A stretch of DNA of 28,703 nt from contig JAZSRJ010000062.1 in assembly GCA_045538425.1 (NCBI GenBank), forward strand, positions 1 through 28,703, given 5' to 3'. The notes below the pieces were generated by a model, which had not been told where the DNA came from, searched no databases, and saw only the letters and a program-made list of their open reading frames with translations. This DNA is from CALVJJ01 sp045538425. Lineage in GTDB: Bacteria; Bacillota; Clostridia; Christensenellales; UBA1242. Of the stretch, positions 1 to 8,143 are shown one piece after another. Position 1 is the first letter of the stretch; every line of letters begins with the position of its first letter. Position numbers and translations under genes: made by a program.

Positions 1-31
1 CTTAATTCAAAATAAGAATAACAAATATTGT

Positions 32-56
32 GGCACTTGATTCAAGTGCCTTTTTT
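32..56 (+). terminator. Intrinsic terminator of an upstream unit
   Basis: An 8-bp perfect stem, GGCACTTG (32-39) with CAAGTGCC (43-50), has a 3-nt loop and is followed by six T. It has no A-run on the 5' side, so it works on the + strand only. It would end a transcript entering from the left; bases 1-31 show no recognisable coding sequence. Confidence 0.85.
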
Positions 57-98
57 GTCGTCTTTTTATAGGAAATTAGGAAAAACACTTTCATTTGT

Positions 99-127
99 TT
101 GAAAAAAAGTCTCAAATAAAGTAAAAT
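99..127 (+). promoter_or_regulatory. Sigma-A-type promoter of the dus-trmL-pgk-tpiA-gpmI unit
   Basis: TTGAAA (99-104), a 17-nt spacer and TAAAAT (122-127) form a near-consensus housekeeping promoter. The predicted transcription start is around 133-136, only about 5-8 nt before the dus ATG at 141. No AGGAGG-like sequence lies between, so the first message would be leaderless or nearly so. Confidence 0.65.
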
Positions 128-140
128 AGAATAGATAGTT

Positions 141-1079
141 ATGAAGATAGGAAATATAGAATTACAAAACAACTTAATATTAGCACCTATGGCAGGTGTG
201 ACAGATGTAGGTTTTCGACAATTGGCAGTATCTAGTGGTGCTGATTTTGCTGTATGCGAAATGGTCAGTGCAAAAGCCCTTTATTATAATAATGTTAAGA
301 CATTAGATCTACTCCAAACAACAGACGCCGAAACCATCAAAGTTGCCCAAATTTTTGGAAGCGAACCTGATATTATGGCGCTTGCGTGTACCAATCCACA
401 TTTAGCAAAATTTGATATGATTGATATCAATATGGGTTGTCCAGCGCCAAAAATTTATAACAATGGAGAGGGTAGTGCTTTGCTTGAAGATTTGGATCGG
501 GCAGAAGCAATTATTAGAGCTTGTGTCAAAGCGACATCTAGACCAATTACAGTTAAGTTTCGACTAGGTGTGACACAGGATACAATTGTTGCTGTAGAAT
601 TTGCCAAAATGTGTGAGCGTGCAGGGGCAAGCGCTATTACCATACATGGTAGAACACGTGATCAATTCTATAGCGGATCGGTAGATTATGATCGTATTCG
701 TGCAGTCAAACAAGCAGTATCTATTCCTGTGATTGGCAATGGAGATGTCGTAGATGCTGAGAGTTATCAAAAGATGTTGGATACGGGCGTAGACGCTGTC
801 ATGGTTGGTCGTGGGACACTTGGTAGACCTTGTCTCTTTGCAAAGTTATTAGGTCAAAAAGAACCATCAAGATGGGAGTGTTTTTATCAACATATCATGA
901 CCATGAGACAATATCATGACGATGAATTCGTATTGAGAGAAATGAGGAAGCATTGTTTGTGGTATCTAAAAGGATTGACAGGGGTTAATGAGATAAAGAA
1001 TAAAGTAGTAACACTCAAGAATATGGAAGAAGTAATGAGTTTAATGAAGACAACATTGGAAGGAAAGAGGTATGATTAG
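141..1079 (+). CDS. dus: tRNA-dihydrouridine synthase (DusB-like)
   Basis: FMN enzyme that reduces uridine to dihydrouridine in tRNA loops, in the cytoplasm. The 312-residue length fits the Dus family. Visible motifs are APMAGVTD (15-22), the catalytic-cysteine motif MGCPAPKI (98-105, Cys100), HGRTRDQFYSG (169-179), and the phosphate-binding NGD (200-202) and GRGTLGRP (223-230). It is closest to DusB, but the exact tRNA position cannot be read from sequence. The start is fixed by the family's usual opening (MKIGNIEL...), yet no ribosome binding site precedes it and a promoter ends 13 nt upstream. It overlaps trmL by 8 nt, which suggests translational coupling, and it is the first gene of the glycolytic unit. 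The stop codon is TAG. Confidence 0.93.
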   Translation: MKIGNIELQNNLILAPMAGVTDVGFRQLAVSSGADFAVCEMVSAKALYYNNVKTLDLLQTTDAETIKVAQIFGSEPDIMALACTNPHLAKFDMIDINMGCPAPKIYNNGEGSALLEDLDRAEAIIRACVKATSRPITVKFRLGVTQDTIVAVEFAKMCERAGASAITIHGRTRDQFYSGSVDYDRIRAVKQAVSIPVIGNGDVVDAESYQKMLDTGVDAVMVGRGTLGRPCLFAKLLGQKEPSRWECFYQHIMTMRQYHDDEFVLREMRKHCLWYLKGLTGVNEIKNKVVTLKNMEEVMSLMKTTLEGKRYD

Positions 1080-1557
1080 TATAGTATTGATAGAGCCAGA
1101 GATACCGCAAAATGCAGGGAATATTGTTCGTACTTGTGCGGCTACTGGTTGTGACTTATATATGGTGCGTCCACTTGGTTTTGAGGTAAGTGATAAGCAT
1201 TACAAACGTGCAGGACTTGACTATTGGCAATATGCCAATGTTCGTATCGTGGATAGTTTTGATGAATTGTATGAAGCCAACAAAGACAAACAATTCTATT
1301 TTGCAAGTACAAAAAGTCAAGCAATCTATAGTGAAGCAGATTTTACCAAAGATTGTTTTATTGTATTTGGAAAAGAGACGGCGGGGATTGATGAGAATAT
1401 CCTGAATGCTCATTACAAAGACTGTATTCGTATTCCAATGATTGAGCAAGCAAGAAGTCTTAACTTATCCAATTCTGTTGCTATTATTGTATACGAAGCA
1501 ATGAGACAAAACAATTTTGAAAGTTTGAAAAACTATGGACATCTAACCAAGTTTTAA
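1072..1557 (+). CDS. trmL: tRNA (cytidine/uridine-34 2'-O)-methyltransferase TrmL (SPOUT family)
   Basis: Transfers a methyl group from S-adenosylmethionine to the ribose of the wobble nucleotide in leucine tRNAs, by family knowledge. The 161-residue length is typical of TrmL. SPOUT/SpoU trefoil-knot motifs are visible: QNAGNIVRTCA (13-23), LDYW (49-52), FGKETAGI (99-106) and IPM..ARSLNLSNSVAIIVYEA (121-143). A GGAAGGA site (1058-1064) lies 7 nt before the ATG, inside the end of dus. Two tRNA-modification genes therefore run together ahead of pgk, which follows 13 nt downstream. No oddities in key residues were seen. Confidence 0.93.
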   Translation: MISIVLIEPEIPQNAGNIVRTCAATGCDLYMVRPLGFEVSDKHYKRAGLDYWQYANVRIVDSFDELYEANKDKQFYFASTKSQAIYSEADFTKDCFIVFGKETAGIDENILNAHYKDCIRIPMIEQARSLNLSNSVAIIVYEAMRQNNFESLKNYGHLTKF

Positions 1558-1570
1558 GAAGGAGAATAGT

Positions 1571-2746
1571 ATGAAAAGAACAATTATTGGGATAGAAGTA
1601 AAAGATAAGAAGGTGGCAGTTAGAGTAGATTTTAATGTACCAATGAAAGATGGAGTGATTACTGACGATACACGTATTCGTGAAGCATTGCCTACCATTA
1701 TGTACTTGATTGATCATGGTGCTAGCGTAATCTTGATGAGTCATCTTGGGCGTCCAAATGGTGCTGAGAAAAAATATAGTCTAAAGCCTGTTGCAACTAG
1801 ACTAGAAGAACTCATTGGCAGAAAAGTCATGATGGCTAAGAATGTGGTTGGGGAAGATACCATTAAAAAAGCCAGCAAACTCAAAGCAGGCGATATTTTG
1901 CTACTTGAAAATGTTCGATTTGAAGCAGGTGAAGAAGAAAATGATGCACAACTTGCTAAAAAATTGGCGAGCATGGCAGATTTTTATGTAATGGATGCTT
2001 TTGGTACTGCGCATAGAAAACATGCTTCTACTTATGGTATGAGCCAACTATTGCCAAACGCTGTAGGATTTTTAGTAGAAAAAGAAGTCAATACAATTGA
2101 AGGTGCAATCCAAAGCAACAAACATCCATTCGTGGCTATTCTTGGTGGAGCAAAGGTTAGTGACAAATTAAAACTTATCACTAGTCTAGTGGAAAGAGTG
2201 GATTCTATCCTTATTGGTGGGGCAATGTCTTATACATTCTTGTCTGCTTTGGGATACGAAATTGGCCAAAGCAAAGTAGAACTAGATATGATAGAAGATG
2301 CAAAAAAGATCTTAGCATTAGCAAAAGAGAAAAATGTTAACATCTATCTTCCAAGCGATCATGTTATTGCAGAGAATTTGGAAAGTAACAATGTTGTTTC
2401 AACAAAAGATGCAACCATTCCTGCTGGATTTGCTGGATTTGATATTGGGAAAAAGACAATCAAACAATACACAAAAGTCATTAAAAAAGCAAAATGTGTG
2501 ATTTGGAATGGTCCAATGGGTGTCTTCGAACAACAACCATTTGATATCGGAACAATGAGTATTTGTAAAGCAATGGCAAAATGTAAAGGTATCACCATCA
2601 TTGGTGGTGGTGATAGTGCATCTGCTATGATGAAAAGTGGATATGCTAAAAAGGTAACCCATATTAGTACTGGTGGTGGTGCAAGTCTTAAGATGTTTGA
2701 AGGAAAAGTGTTGCCAGCGGTAGAAGTAATCGAAGATCAAAAGTAG
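1571..2746 (+). CDS. pgk: Phosphoglycerate kinase
   Basis: Glycolytic enzyme converting 1,3-bisphosphoglycerate and ADP to 3-phosphoglycerate and ATP, in the cytoplasm. Its 391 residues match bacterial PGK (about 390-400). The N-domain substrate motifs are RVDFNVP (18-24) and SHLGRP (57-62), followed by LLENVRFEAGEE (111-122) and DAFGTAHRKHAS (142-153). The C-domain nucleotide motifs are GGAKVSDK (192-199), WNGPMGVFE (312-320), GGGDSA (345-350) and STGGGAS (366-372). AAGGAG (1559-1564) lies 6 nt before the ATG. It is followed 7 nt later by tpiA. The gap gene usually next to it is not in this window. The stop codon is TAG. Confidence 0.98.
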   Translation: MKRTIIGIEVKDKKVAVRVDFNVPMKDGVITDDTRIREALPTIMYLIDHGASVILMSHLGRPNGAEKKYSLKPVATRLEELIGRKVMMAKNVVGEDTIKKASKLKAGDILLLENVRFEAGEEENDAQLAKKLASMADFYVMDAFGTAHRKHASTYGMSQLLPNAVGFLVEKEVNTIEGAIQSNKHPFVAILGGAKVSDKLKLITSLVERVDSILIGGAMSYTFLSALGYEIGQSKVELDMIEDAKKILALAKEKNVNIYLPSDHVIAENLESNNVVSTKDATIPAGFAGFDIGKKTIKQYTKVIKKAKCVIWNGPMGVFEQQPFDIGTMSICKAMAKCKGITIIGGGDSASAMMKSGYAKKVTHISTGGGASLKMFEGKVLPAVEVIEDQK

Positions 2747-2753
2747 GTTTTTT

Positions 2754-3515
2754 ATGGAAAAACAACTCATTATTCTTGGCAATATGAAGATGAATATGAC
2801 TTATCAAGAAATATTGCCTTATCTAAAACAATTGAAAAAAATAGCAAAACATACAACCTCGACTGTGGGTATTGCTGTGCCATATGTATATCTGCCTTAT
2901 GCTAATCATATATTGATGCGTAGCAATGTGTTATTTGGAGCACAAAATTGCTCTCAATATGAAAAAGGTGCTCATACAGGAGAAATATCTACCAATATGT
3001 TGCTAGATTTTTCTTGCCAATTTTGTCTTGTTGGACATAGTGAAAGAAGAGCTATGGGCGAAACAGATCAAATAGTTGCAGAAAAAGTAAAAGCTCTTTT
3101 GGATGATGGAATTGTGCCAGTATTATGTGTTGGGGAAAATCTAGAAGAACGCAATAAAGGTGTTGTAGAAAAAGTCTTAAAACAACAACTTACCTTAGCG
3201 CTTGGGGATCTAACGGAGCAAGAGATGAAAAATATTGTGATTGCCTACGAACCTATCTGGGCAATTGGAACAGGAGAGACAGCAACGTCTGAGCAAATTG
3301 AGTCAACTATTCTTATGATTAAGAAAATTCTTGCAGATTTATTGCAGTCATCAGGTGCGATACCAAGTGTGTTATATGGTGGAAGTGTTAAAGCGAGCAA
3401 TATCCAAACAATAGTGGATATTGATTGTGTTGATGGTGTGCTCGTAGGTGGTGCATGTCTATCAATAGAAGATTTTGCGCCAATCGTACAATGTGAAATT
3501 AAAAAGGAAGATTAA
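2754..3515 (+). CDS. tpiA: Triosephosphate isomerase
   Basis: Interconverts dihydroxyacetone phosphate and glyceraldehyde 3-phosphate in the cytoplasm. The 253 residues fit the TIM-barrel family. Catalytic residues are visible: Lys12 in GNMKMN (9-14), His95 in GHSERR (94-99) and Glu166 in YEPIWAIGTG (165-174). GAQN (62-65), YGGSV (208-212) and GVLVGGA (228-234) complete the phosphate site. The usual GNWK motif reads GNMK here: tryptophan is replaced by methionine (codon ATG). The ribosome binding site is weak, with only AGG at the pgk stop codon, so coupling to pgk translation is likely. gpmI begins 1 nt after the stop codon. Confidence 0.98.
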   Translation: MEKQLIILGNMKMNMTYQEILPYLKQLKKIAKHTTSTVGIAVPYVYLPYANHILMRSNVLFGAQNCSQYEKGAHTGEISTNMLLDFSCQFCLVGHSERRAMGETDQIVAEKVKALLDDGIVPVLCVGENLEERNKGVVEKVLKQQLTLALGDLTEQEMKNIVIAYEPIWAIGTGETATSEQIESTILMIKKILADLLQSSGAIPSVLYGGSVKASNIQTIVDIDCVDGVLVGGACLSIEDFAPIVQCEIKKED

Positions 3516-3516
3516 T

Positions 3517-5019
3517 ATGAAACAAAAACCATTTGTTGGGCTTATTATTTTAGATGGGTTTGGTATTAGGCAAGAAGAAAAGGGCAATGCAATCAAACTT
3601 GCTCAACCAAAACATTTAGAAGCATTATTTAACAACAATCCATATACCGAACTTCATGCTAGTGGTACGTATGTGGGATTGCCTGAAGGTCAAATTGGTA
3701 ATAGTGAAGTGGGGCATCTTAATATTGGTGCAGGCAAAGTTGTGTATCAAAGTCTGCTCAAAATTAATAATGCTATCAAGGATAAGTCCTTTCACCAAAA
3801 TAAAGCATTATTAGATTTGATCGATAGATGTAAAAAACAAAACAAAACTTTACATTTGATGGGGTTGTTGTCGGATGGTGGAGTACATTCACACATCAAT
3901 CATTTGTTTGCTCTTATTGATGTGTGTCAACAACAAAAACTAAAGGATGTTGTTGTTCATTGTTTTTTAGATGGTAGAGATACCTATCGTGATAGTGGTG
4001 TAGAATATCTAGCCCAACTCGAAACAAAATTGCAAGGTACAGGGTATAAGATTGCAACCATTATGGGCAGATATTATGCTATGGATAGAGAAAGTAATTT
4101 TGATCGAACCAAAGAAGCTTATGAAGCCATGACAAAAGGGGTAGGTAGAGTTTCATCAGATTATCAACAATTGATTCGTGATGATTATCATCGCGGTGTC
4201 TATGATGAATACGTTCCGCCAATTGTGGTCAATGATTGTTTGATTAAAGATAATGATGGTGTGGTATTCTACAACTTTAGGGAAGATAGAGCAAGACAAC
4301 TAACTAGAGTACTTACAGACAAAGACTTTAATTTGTTTGAGACTAATAACTTGCTTGTGGATATGGTTACCTTTGTTAGTTATGATGATGACTTAACCAA
4401 TCTACAAGTTATGTATCCAAAACAATTGATTGAGGATAATTTGTCTGCTATTATATCGAAAAATGGTTTGCGACAATTCAAAATTTCGGAGACAACAAAG
4501 TATGCACATGTGACCTATTTTCTCAATGGCGGAATAGAACAACCATATAAAGGGGAAGATCGATTCTTGATCGAAACATTAAAATGTAAAACCTTTGATG
4601 AAACTCCTGCTATGCGTGCAAAAGAAATCACCGAGACAGCAATTGCTAAGATATTGACAAAAAAATACAACTTTATGACACTAAACTACAGCAATTGTGA
4701 CATGCTTGGTCATACTGGCAACTTGCAAGCAACCATTGAGTCTATCAAAATCATTGACCAAGAGGTGCAAAAATTGGTGGATGCTATTTTGTCAATTGGG
4801 GGAGTTGCTATTATTACGGCTGACCATGGCAATGCGGAACATATGATAGACGATGAAGGAAAGGTATTAACAGATCATACAACCAATCTAGTACCATTTT
4901 GTGTGATTGGTGCAGGTCATTTGCAACTTGCTCCAACGGGTAGTTTGTGCCATATAGCGCCAACTATTTTACAGCTTTTGGGTGTCCAATATCCTATGGA
5001 AAAATCGCTTATTTTATAA
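3517..5019 (+). CDS. gpmI: 2,3-bisphosphoglycerate-independent phosphoglycerate mutase (iPGM)
   Basis: Converts 3-phosphoglycerate to 2-phosphoglycerate through a phosphoserine intermediate and usually needs manganese. The 500-residue length is close to the family norm of about 510. LDGFG (12-16) holds the metal Asp13, and GQIGNSEVGHLNIGAG (58-73) holds the catalytic Ser63. Further motifs are SDGGVHSH, FLDGRDT, GRYYAMDR, NFREDRARQLTR, ADHGNAEH and TDHTTNLVP. An upstream in-frame ATG at 3475 lies inside tpiA. I chose 3517 because AGGAAG (3505-3510) sits 6 nt before it and the family begins about there. No terminator or enolase gene follows; the next promoter is at 5040. Confidence 0.97.
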   Translation: MKQKPFVGLIILDGFGIRQEEKGNAIKLAQPKHLEALFNNNPYTELHASGTYVGLPEGQIGNSEVGHLNIGAGKVVYQSLLKINNAIKDKSFHQNKALLDLIDRCKKQNKTLHLMGLLSDGGVHSHINHLFALIDVCQQQKLKDVVVHCFLDGRDTYRDSGVEYLAQLETKLQGTGYKIATIMGRYYAMDRESNFDRTKEAYEAMTKGVGRVSSDYQQLIRDDYHRGVYDEYVPPIVVNDCLIKDNDGVVFYNFREDRARQLTRVLTDKDFNLFETNNLLVDMVTFVSYDDDLTNLQVMYPKQLIEDNLSAIISKNGLRQFKISETTKYAHVTYFLNGGIEQPYKGEDRFLIETLKCKTFDETPAMRAKEITETAIAKILTKKYNFMTLNYSNCDMLGHTGNLQATIESIKIIDQEVQKLVDAILSIGGVAIITADHGNAEHMIDDEGKVLTDHTTNLVPFCVIGAGHLQLAPTGSLCHIAPTILQLLGVQYPMEKSLIL

Positions 5020-5039
5020 ATATTACCAGTACAATTAAG

Positions 5040-5068
5040 TTGACAACTTTTATTTTGTATTATATACT
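5040..5068 (+). promoter_or_regulatory. Strong sigma-A-type promoter for the small membrane protein gene
   Basis: A perfect -35 TTGACA (5040-5045), a 17-nt spacer and TATACT (5063-5068) make this the best promoter match in the window. The predicted start is near 5075, followed by GGAGAG (5091-5096) and the ATG at 5104. Confidence 0.8.
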
Positions 5069-5103
5069 TTAAGTAGATATGTGATGAACCGGAGAGAATT
5101 TTT

Positions 5104-5331
5104 ATGGAATGGATCAAACAACAATGGAATCGTTTTTATGATTATTTTATAGCCAATGTTTCTAGTGGTATCAAAGCTGCTGTGATTGTTGGTATGTTGG
5201 TACTTGCTATTATGTTTGTGCTTGCCGCACTTAATGGTAAGTCAGATATTGTGTTTAAGAAATGGTTTCCATTATTCATGGCAATTTTGTTAATTGTCTT
5301 AACCATTGTCTATATGTATTTGACAAGGTAA
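5104..5331 (+). CDS. Small two-TM membrane protein, unknown function
   Basis: I do not recognise this 75-residue protein. It has an amphipathic N-terminal stretch rich in aromatic residues (1-20), one hydrophobic helix at about 24-43, a short lysine-containing loop (44-53) and a second helix at about 54-73, ending in Arg. The length and two-helix shape resemble SecG, and the position between gpmI and rnr is where secG commonly lies. However, it lacks SecG-like loop motifs, and the next gene fits SecG better. It has its own near-perfect promoter and a good GGAGAG site 7 nt before the ATG, so it is very likely expressed. A role near the Sec translocon is a guess from position only. Confidence 0.75.
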   Translation: MEWIKQQWNRFYDYFIANVSSGIKAAVIVGMLVLAIMFVLAALNGKSDIVFKKWFPLFMAILLIVLTIVYMYLTR

Positions 5332-5354
5332 CATATTTTTAGACTTAATTTTAT

Positions 5355-5384
5355 TTGCTAGTAGACAACATTTTATGATATACT
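5355..5384 (+). promoter_or_regulatory. Extended -10 promoter for secG
   Basis: TTGCTA (5355-5360), an 18-nt spacer and TATACT (5379-5384) preceded by TGA, giving the extended -10 TGATATACT. The predicted start is near 5391, about 22 nt before the secG ATG. Confidence 0.7.
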
Positions 5385-5412
5385 AAGCAAGATAAAATCA
5401 TTCGGAGGCATT

Positions 5413-5721
5413 ATGAACTTTTATAATTTACTAAATGCACCGGTTAGCAATTGGATTAGTACATCTATTCCTATTATCCAAACAATTCTAATTAGTATGA
5501 TTGGTTTGCTAGCGGTTGCCATTATTATTGCAGTATTATTTCAACCAACCAATCCAGAACAAGGGATGAATGTTATTACTGGTAGCAATGATAGTTTTTA
5601 TTCAAAACACAAAGGCTCAACAAGAGAAGGAAGACTTAACAAACTAATTATTATATCTTCTATCTGTATTTTTGTTTTCACTATTTTGTATTTTGTATCA
5701 TTTGCAATTTATCGTGGATAA
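5413..5721 (+). CDS. secG: Preprotein translocase subunit SecG
   Basis: Small membrane subunit of the SecYEG protein-export channel. The 102 residues contain two hydrophobic helices (about 22-43 and 77-98) joined by a glycine-, serine- and lysine-rich loop (44-76). The pattern VLFQ, then ITGSNDSFYSKHKGS, then EGRLNKL is the SecG arrangement: a Q at the end of helix 1, a Gly/Ser-rich loop, then a basic stretch before helix 2. An extra stretch of about 18 residues precedes helix 1. GGAGG (5404-5408) lies 4 nt before the ATG. Order supports the call, because secG-rnr-smpB-ssrA is a classic Gram-positive cluster. A terminator at 5727-5750 follows directly. Confidence 0.82.
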   Translation: MNFYNLLNAPVSNWISTSIPIIQTILISMIGLLAVAIIIAVLFQPTNPEQGMNVITGSNDSFYSKHKGSTREGRLNKLIIISSICIFVFTILYFVSFAIYRG

Positions 5722-5726
5722 AATGG

Positions 5727-5750
5727 AGGCTCTGTGAAAGAGCCTTTTTT
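5727..5750 (+). terminator. Intrinsic terminator between secG and rnr
   Basis: AGGCTCT (5727-5733) pairs with AGAGCCT (5739-5745) around a 5-nt loop, followed by a run of T to 5750. It ends only 17 nt before the rnr ATG and no promoter fits between them, so rnr seems to rely on read-through. Confidence 0.85.
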
Positions 5751-5767
5751 GTTATAAGGAGAACTGT

Positions 5768-8029
5768 ATGAATTTTAGAGAAAAAATGATTCATCAAATT
5801 GAGGTCAACCGTCTAGAGGGGTTAGAATATGGTTTTGTTGTAGGACAACTTTGTGTCCTTAATAACAAACCTTATGAAGAGATGTCTATTGCACTTGATA
5901 AGTTGATCAATGCTGGTGTTGTGTTCAAATCTAGTGATGACAAAATTGCAATTAAGAAAAAGAAATCAGCAAAAACAATTGAAAAAGCGCCATATATGAA
6001 AAAGACAACTGTTGCACAACAAGATGATCTTGTTGCGCAAGCAGAACAGATGATCTACAAAGATGTGAAAAAGGGAAAGCGTAAAGAACTTCGCAAAATT
6101 GAGGGAAAGATATCCGTCACGAGTCGTGGATATGCCTTTTTGTTGCCTTATCATCAAGAGATAGAAGATATCTTTATTGCAGAACGCAATCTAAATGGTG
6201 CAATGCACAATGACTCTGTTTTGGTAGATGTTATTCCATCAAAAGGACATAGAATGGAAGGTAAAGTTGTCCAAATTGTAGATCGTGGTCAAGACGCTAT
6301 TGTTGGACGTATTCAACTTTCTAAAAGAATTGCTTATGTCATACCTGATGACGTAAAGTTTGGTAAAGATATATTAGTACCAATCAACCAAACACTTGGT
6401 GCTAACCAAGGTGACAAAGTTGTTTGTACTATCACTAAATATGGTGTAGGAAAACAAAAAACACAAGGAATTGTTACAGAAGTACTAGGCCCACCTAATA
6501 TGATCGAAACAGAAGTAAAAGCTATCATTCGTTCGTATGGGCTATATACGGAATTCCCTAAAAAGGTGCAAGAAGTTGCAGCTCAAGTACCACAAACAAT
6601 TGATAAAAAATATTTAGATGGTCGTCGTGATTTTAGAAAACAACTTATTTTCACCATTGACGGGGAAGATACAAGGGATATCGACGACGCGATTAGTCTT
6701 GATAAATTGAAAAATGGTAATTATCAATTGGGTGTACATATTGCTGACGTTGGACAATATGTGCCTCGTAATAGTGTCTTAGACAAAGAGGCTTACCAAA
6801 GAGCGACAAGTGTCTACTTTCCATCTCTTGTAATTCCAATGCTTCCAAGAGAACTTAGCAATGGTATCTGTTCTTTGAATGAAGGAGTAGATCGTTTAGC
6901 GTTGTCTTGTATTATGGAGATAGATTCAAAAGGTGACGTGGTTAATTACGAAATTTGTGAAAGTGTGATCCGTAGTAAAAAGAGATTTACTTACACGACT
7001 GTACAAGCAATTCTTGATGGGGATAAAGCTGCGATGAAACAAAACAAAGAGTTTGTTGATACCATCATTGCCATGAATGAATTAAATCATATTTTGATTG
7101 ACCATCGTAATAGAAGAGGGAATATAGAGTTTGATTTGCCAGAAGTTGAGATTGGTCTCAATGATTTGGGAGACGTTTTGGAGGTAGTAAAAAAGGAAAG
7201 AAAAGATGCACATATGCTCATCGAATCTTTCATGGTTGTTGCCAACGAAACAGTAGCTCAACACTTCTATAAGAACAAACTTCCATTTGTTTATCGTATC
7301 CACGAAACTCCAAGTAGTGAAAAAATGCAAGTATTTTTATCTCTAGTTGGTAGATTGGGTGTGACAACAACAGCCAATGCGGAAAAGGTCAATCCACTAG
7401 ATTTGCAAAATATTTTGAAACAAGCAAAAAATCTCGATGGAAAAGAAATGATCAACAAAGTTGCATTACGTTCTATGCGTAAAGCAAAATATAGTCCAGA
7501 TTGTCTTGGGCACTTTGGATTGGCAAGTACGTATTATTGTCACTTTACTAGTCCAATTAGAAGATATCCAGATCTTACCATTCATAGAATTATTAAAGAT
7601 TATCTACATGGGATACTAAAAGGTGGATTTGTAGTAGAAACACGTAATTTTGTGAATGCAGCATCTATCCAATCTAGCGAAAAAGAAGTTAGTGCAGAAA
7701 ATGTAGAAAGAGATGTGGACGACCTATATAAGACTTACTATATGCAACATCATCTAGGTGAGGTGTTTGATGGTAAGGTGAGTTCAGTTGTTCCATTTGG
7801 GATCTTTGTTCAATTGGATAACACAGTAGAAGGTTTGGTAAAACTTGCAGATATTGATGATACATTAGAGTACGATGAAGAGAACTTCTGTCTAAGGGGT
7901 AGAAAGTATACATTTACCATTGGAACACCTCTCAAAGTCAAAGCTGTAAGCGCTGATATCTTGAGTCGAGAGATTGATATGGTGATTGTTGACCCAATGT
8001 CACAAAGTGATAATTCTACACAACAATAA
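5768..8029 (+). CDS. rnr: Ribonuclease R (RNB-family 3'-5' exoribonuclease)
   Basis: Processive hydrolytic 3'-5' exoribonuclease that degrades structured RNA and, by family knowledge, works with SmpB-tmRNA on non-stop messages. Its 753 residues are typical. An N-terminal winged-helix-like region (1-60) and a lysine-rich linker (62-110) are followed by cold-shock domains (about 111-245). The RNB catalytic domain has IDGEDTRDIDDA (297-308, metal-binding aspartates) and TSPIRRYPDL (594-603), and an S1 domain lies at about 664-742. The tail after the S1 domain is short, about 11 residues. AAGGAG (5757-5762) precedes the ATG by 5 nt. smpB and ssrA follow downstream behind a new promoter. A terminator just before rnr probably limits its expression. 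Confidence 0.97.
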   Translation: MNFREKMIHQIEVNRLEGLEYGFVVGQLCVLNNKPYEEMSIALDKLINAGVVFKSSDDKIAIKKKKSAKTIEKAPYMKKTTVAQQDDLVAQAEQMIYKDVKKGKRKELRKIEGKISVTSRGYAFLLPYHQEIEDIFIAERNLNGAMHNDSVLVDVIPSKGHRMEGKVVQIVDRGQDAIVGRIQLSKRIAYVIPDDVKFGKDILVPINQTLGANQGDKVVCTITKYGVGKQKTQGIVTEVLGPPNMIETEVKAIIRSYGLYTEFPKKVQEVAAQVPQTIDKKYLDGRRDFRKQLIFTIDGEDTRDIDDAISLDKLKNGNYQLGVHIADVGQYVPRNSVLDKEAYQRATSVYFPSLVIPMLPRELSNGICSLNEGVDRLALSCIMEIDSKGDVVNYEICESVIRSKKRFTYTTVQAILDGDKAAMKQNKEFVDTIIAMNELNHILIDHRNRRGNIEFDLPEVEIGLNDLGDVLEVVKKERKDAHMLIESFMVVANETVAQHFYKNKLPFVYRIHETPSSEKMQVFLSLVGRLGVTTTANAEKVNPLDLQNILKQAKNLDGKEMINKVALRSMRKAKYSPDCLGHFGLASTYYCHFTSPIRRYPDLTIHRIIKDYLHGILKGGFVVETRNFVNAASIQSSEKEVSAENVERDVDDLYKTYYMQHHLGEVFDGKVSSVVPFGIFVQLDNTVEGLVKLADIDDTLEYDEENFCLRGRKYTFTIGTPLKVKAVSADILSREIDMVIVDPMSQSDNSTQQ

Positions 8030-8055
8030 GTATTGTTGGGACACTAAAAGTGTAC

Positions 8056-8137
8056 TTTTTGACAATAACTAACACTTAATATTGAGAATGTGTCAAAAAA
8101 TAGGACTTTTTTCAAAATATTTGAGAAAATTTTGAAA
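8056..8137. repeat. Two AT-rich inverted repeats between rnr and the smpB promoter
   Basis: TTTTTGACA (8056-8064) is the reverse complement of TGTCAAAAA (8091-8099). TTTCAAAAT (8110-8118) is the reverse complement of ATTTTGAAA (8129-8137). The second pair ends 7 nt before the smpB -35 box. They could be operators or weak transcript ends. A weak 5-bp hairpin, ACACT (8041-8045) with AGTGT (8049-8053) followed by ACTTTTT, may be a poor rnr terminator. Confidence 0.4.
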
Positions 8138-8143
8138 TATGAC

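Noticed and set aside
1..140. Possible T-box or riboswitch leader before dus
   Set aside because: Only a terminator of the previous unit and a promoter are present; the transcribed leader would be under 10 nt.
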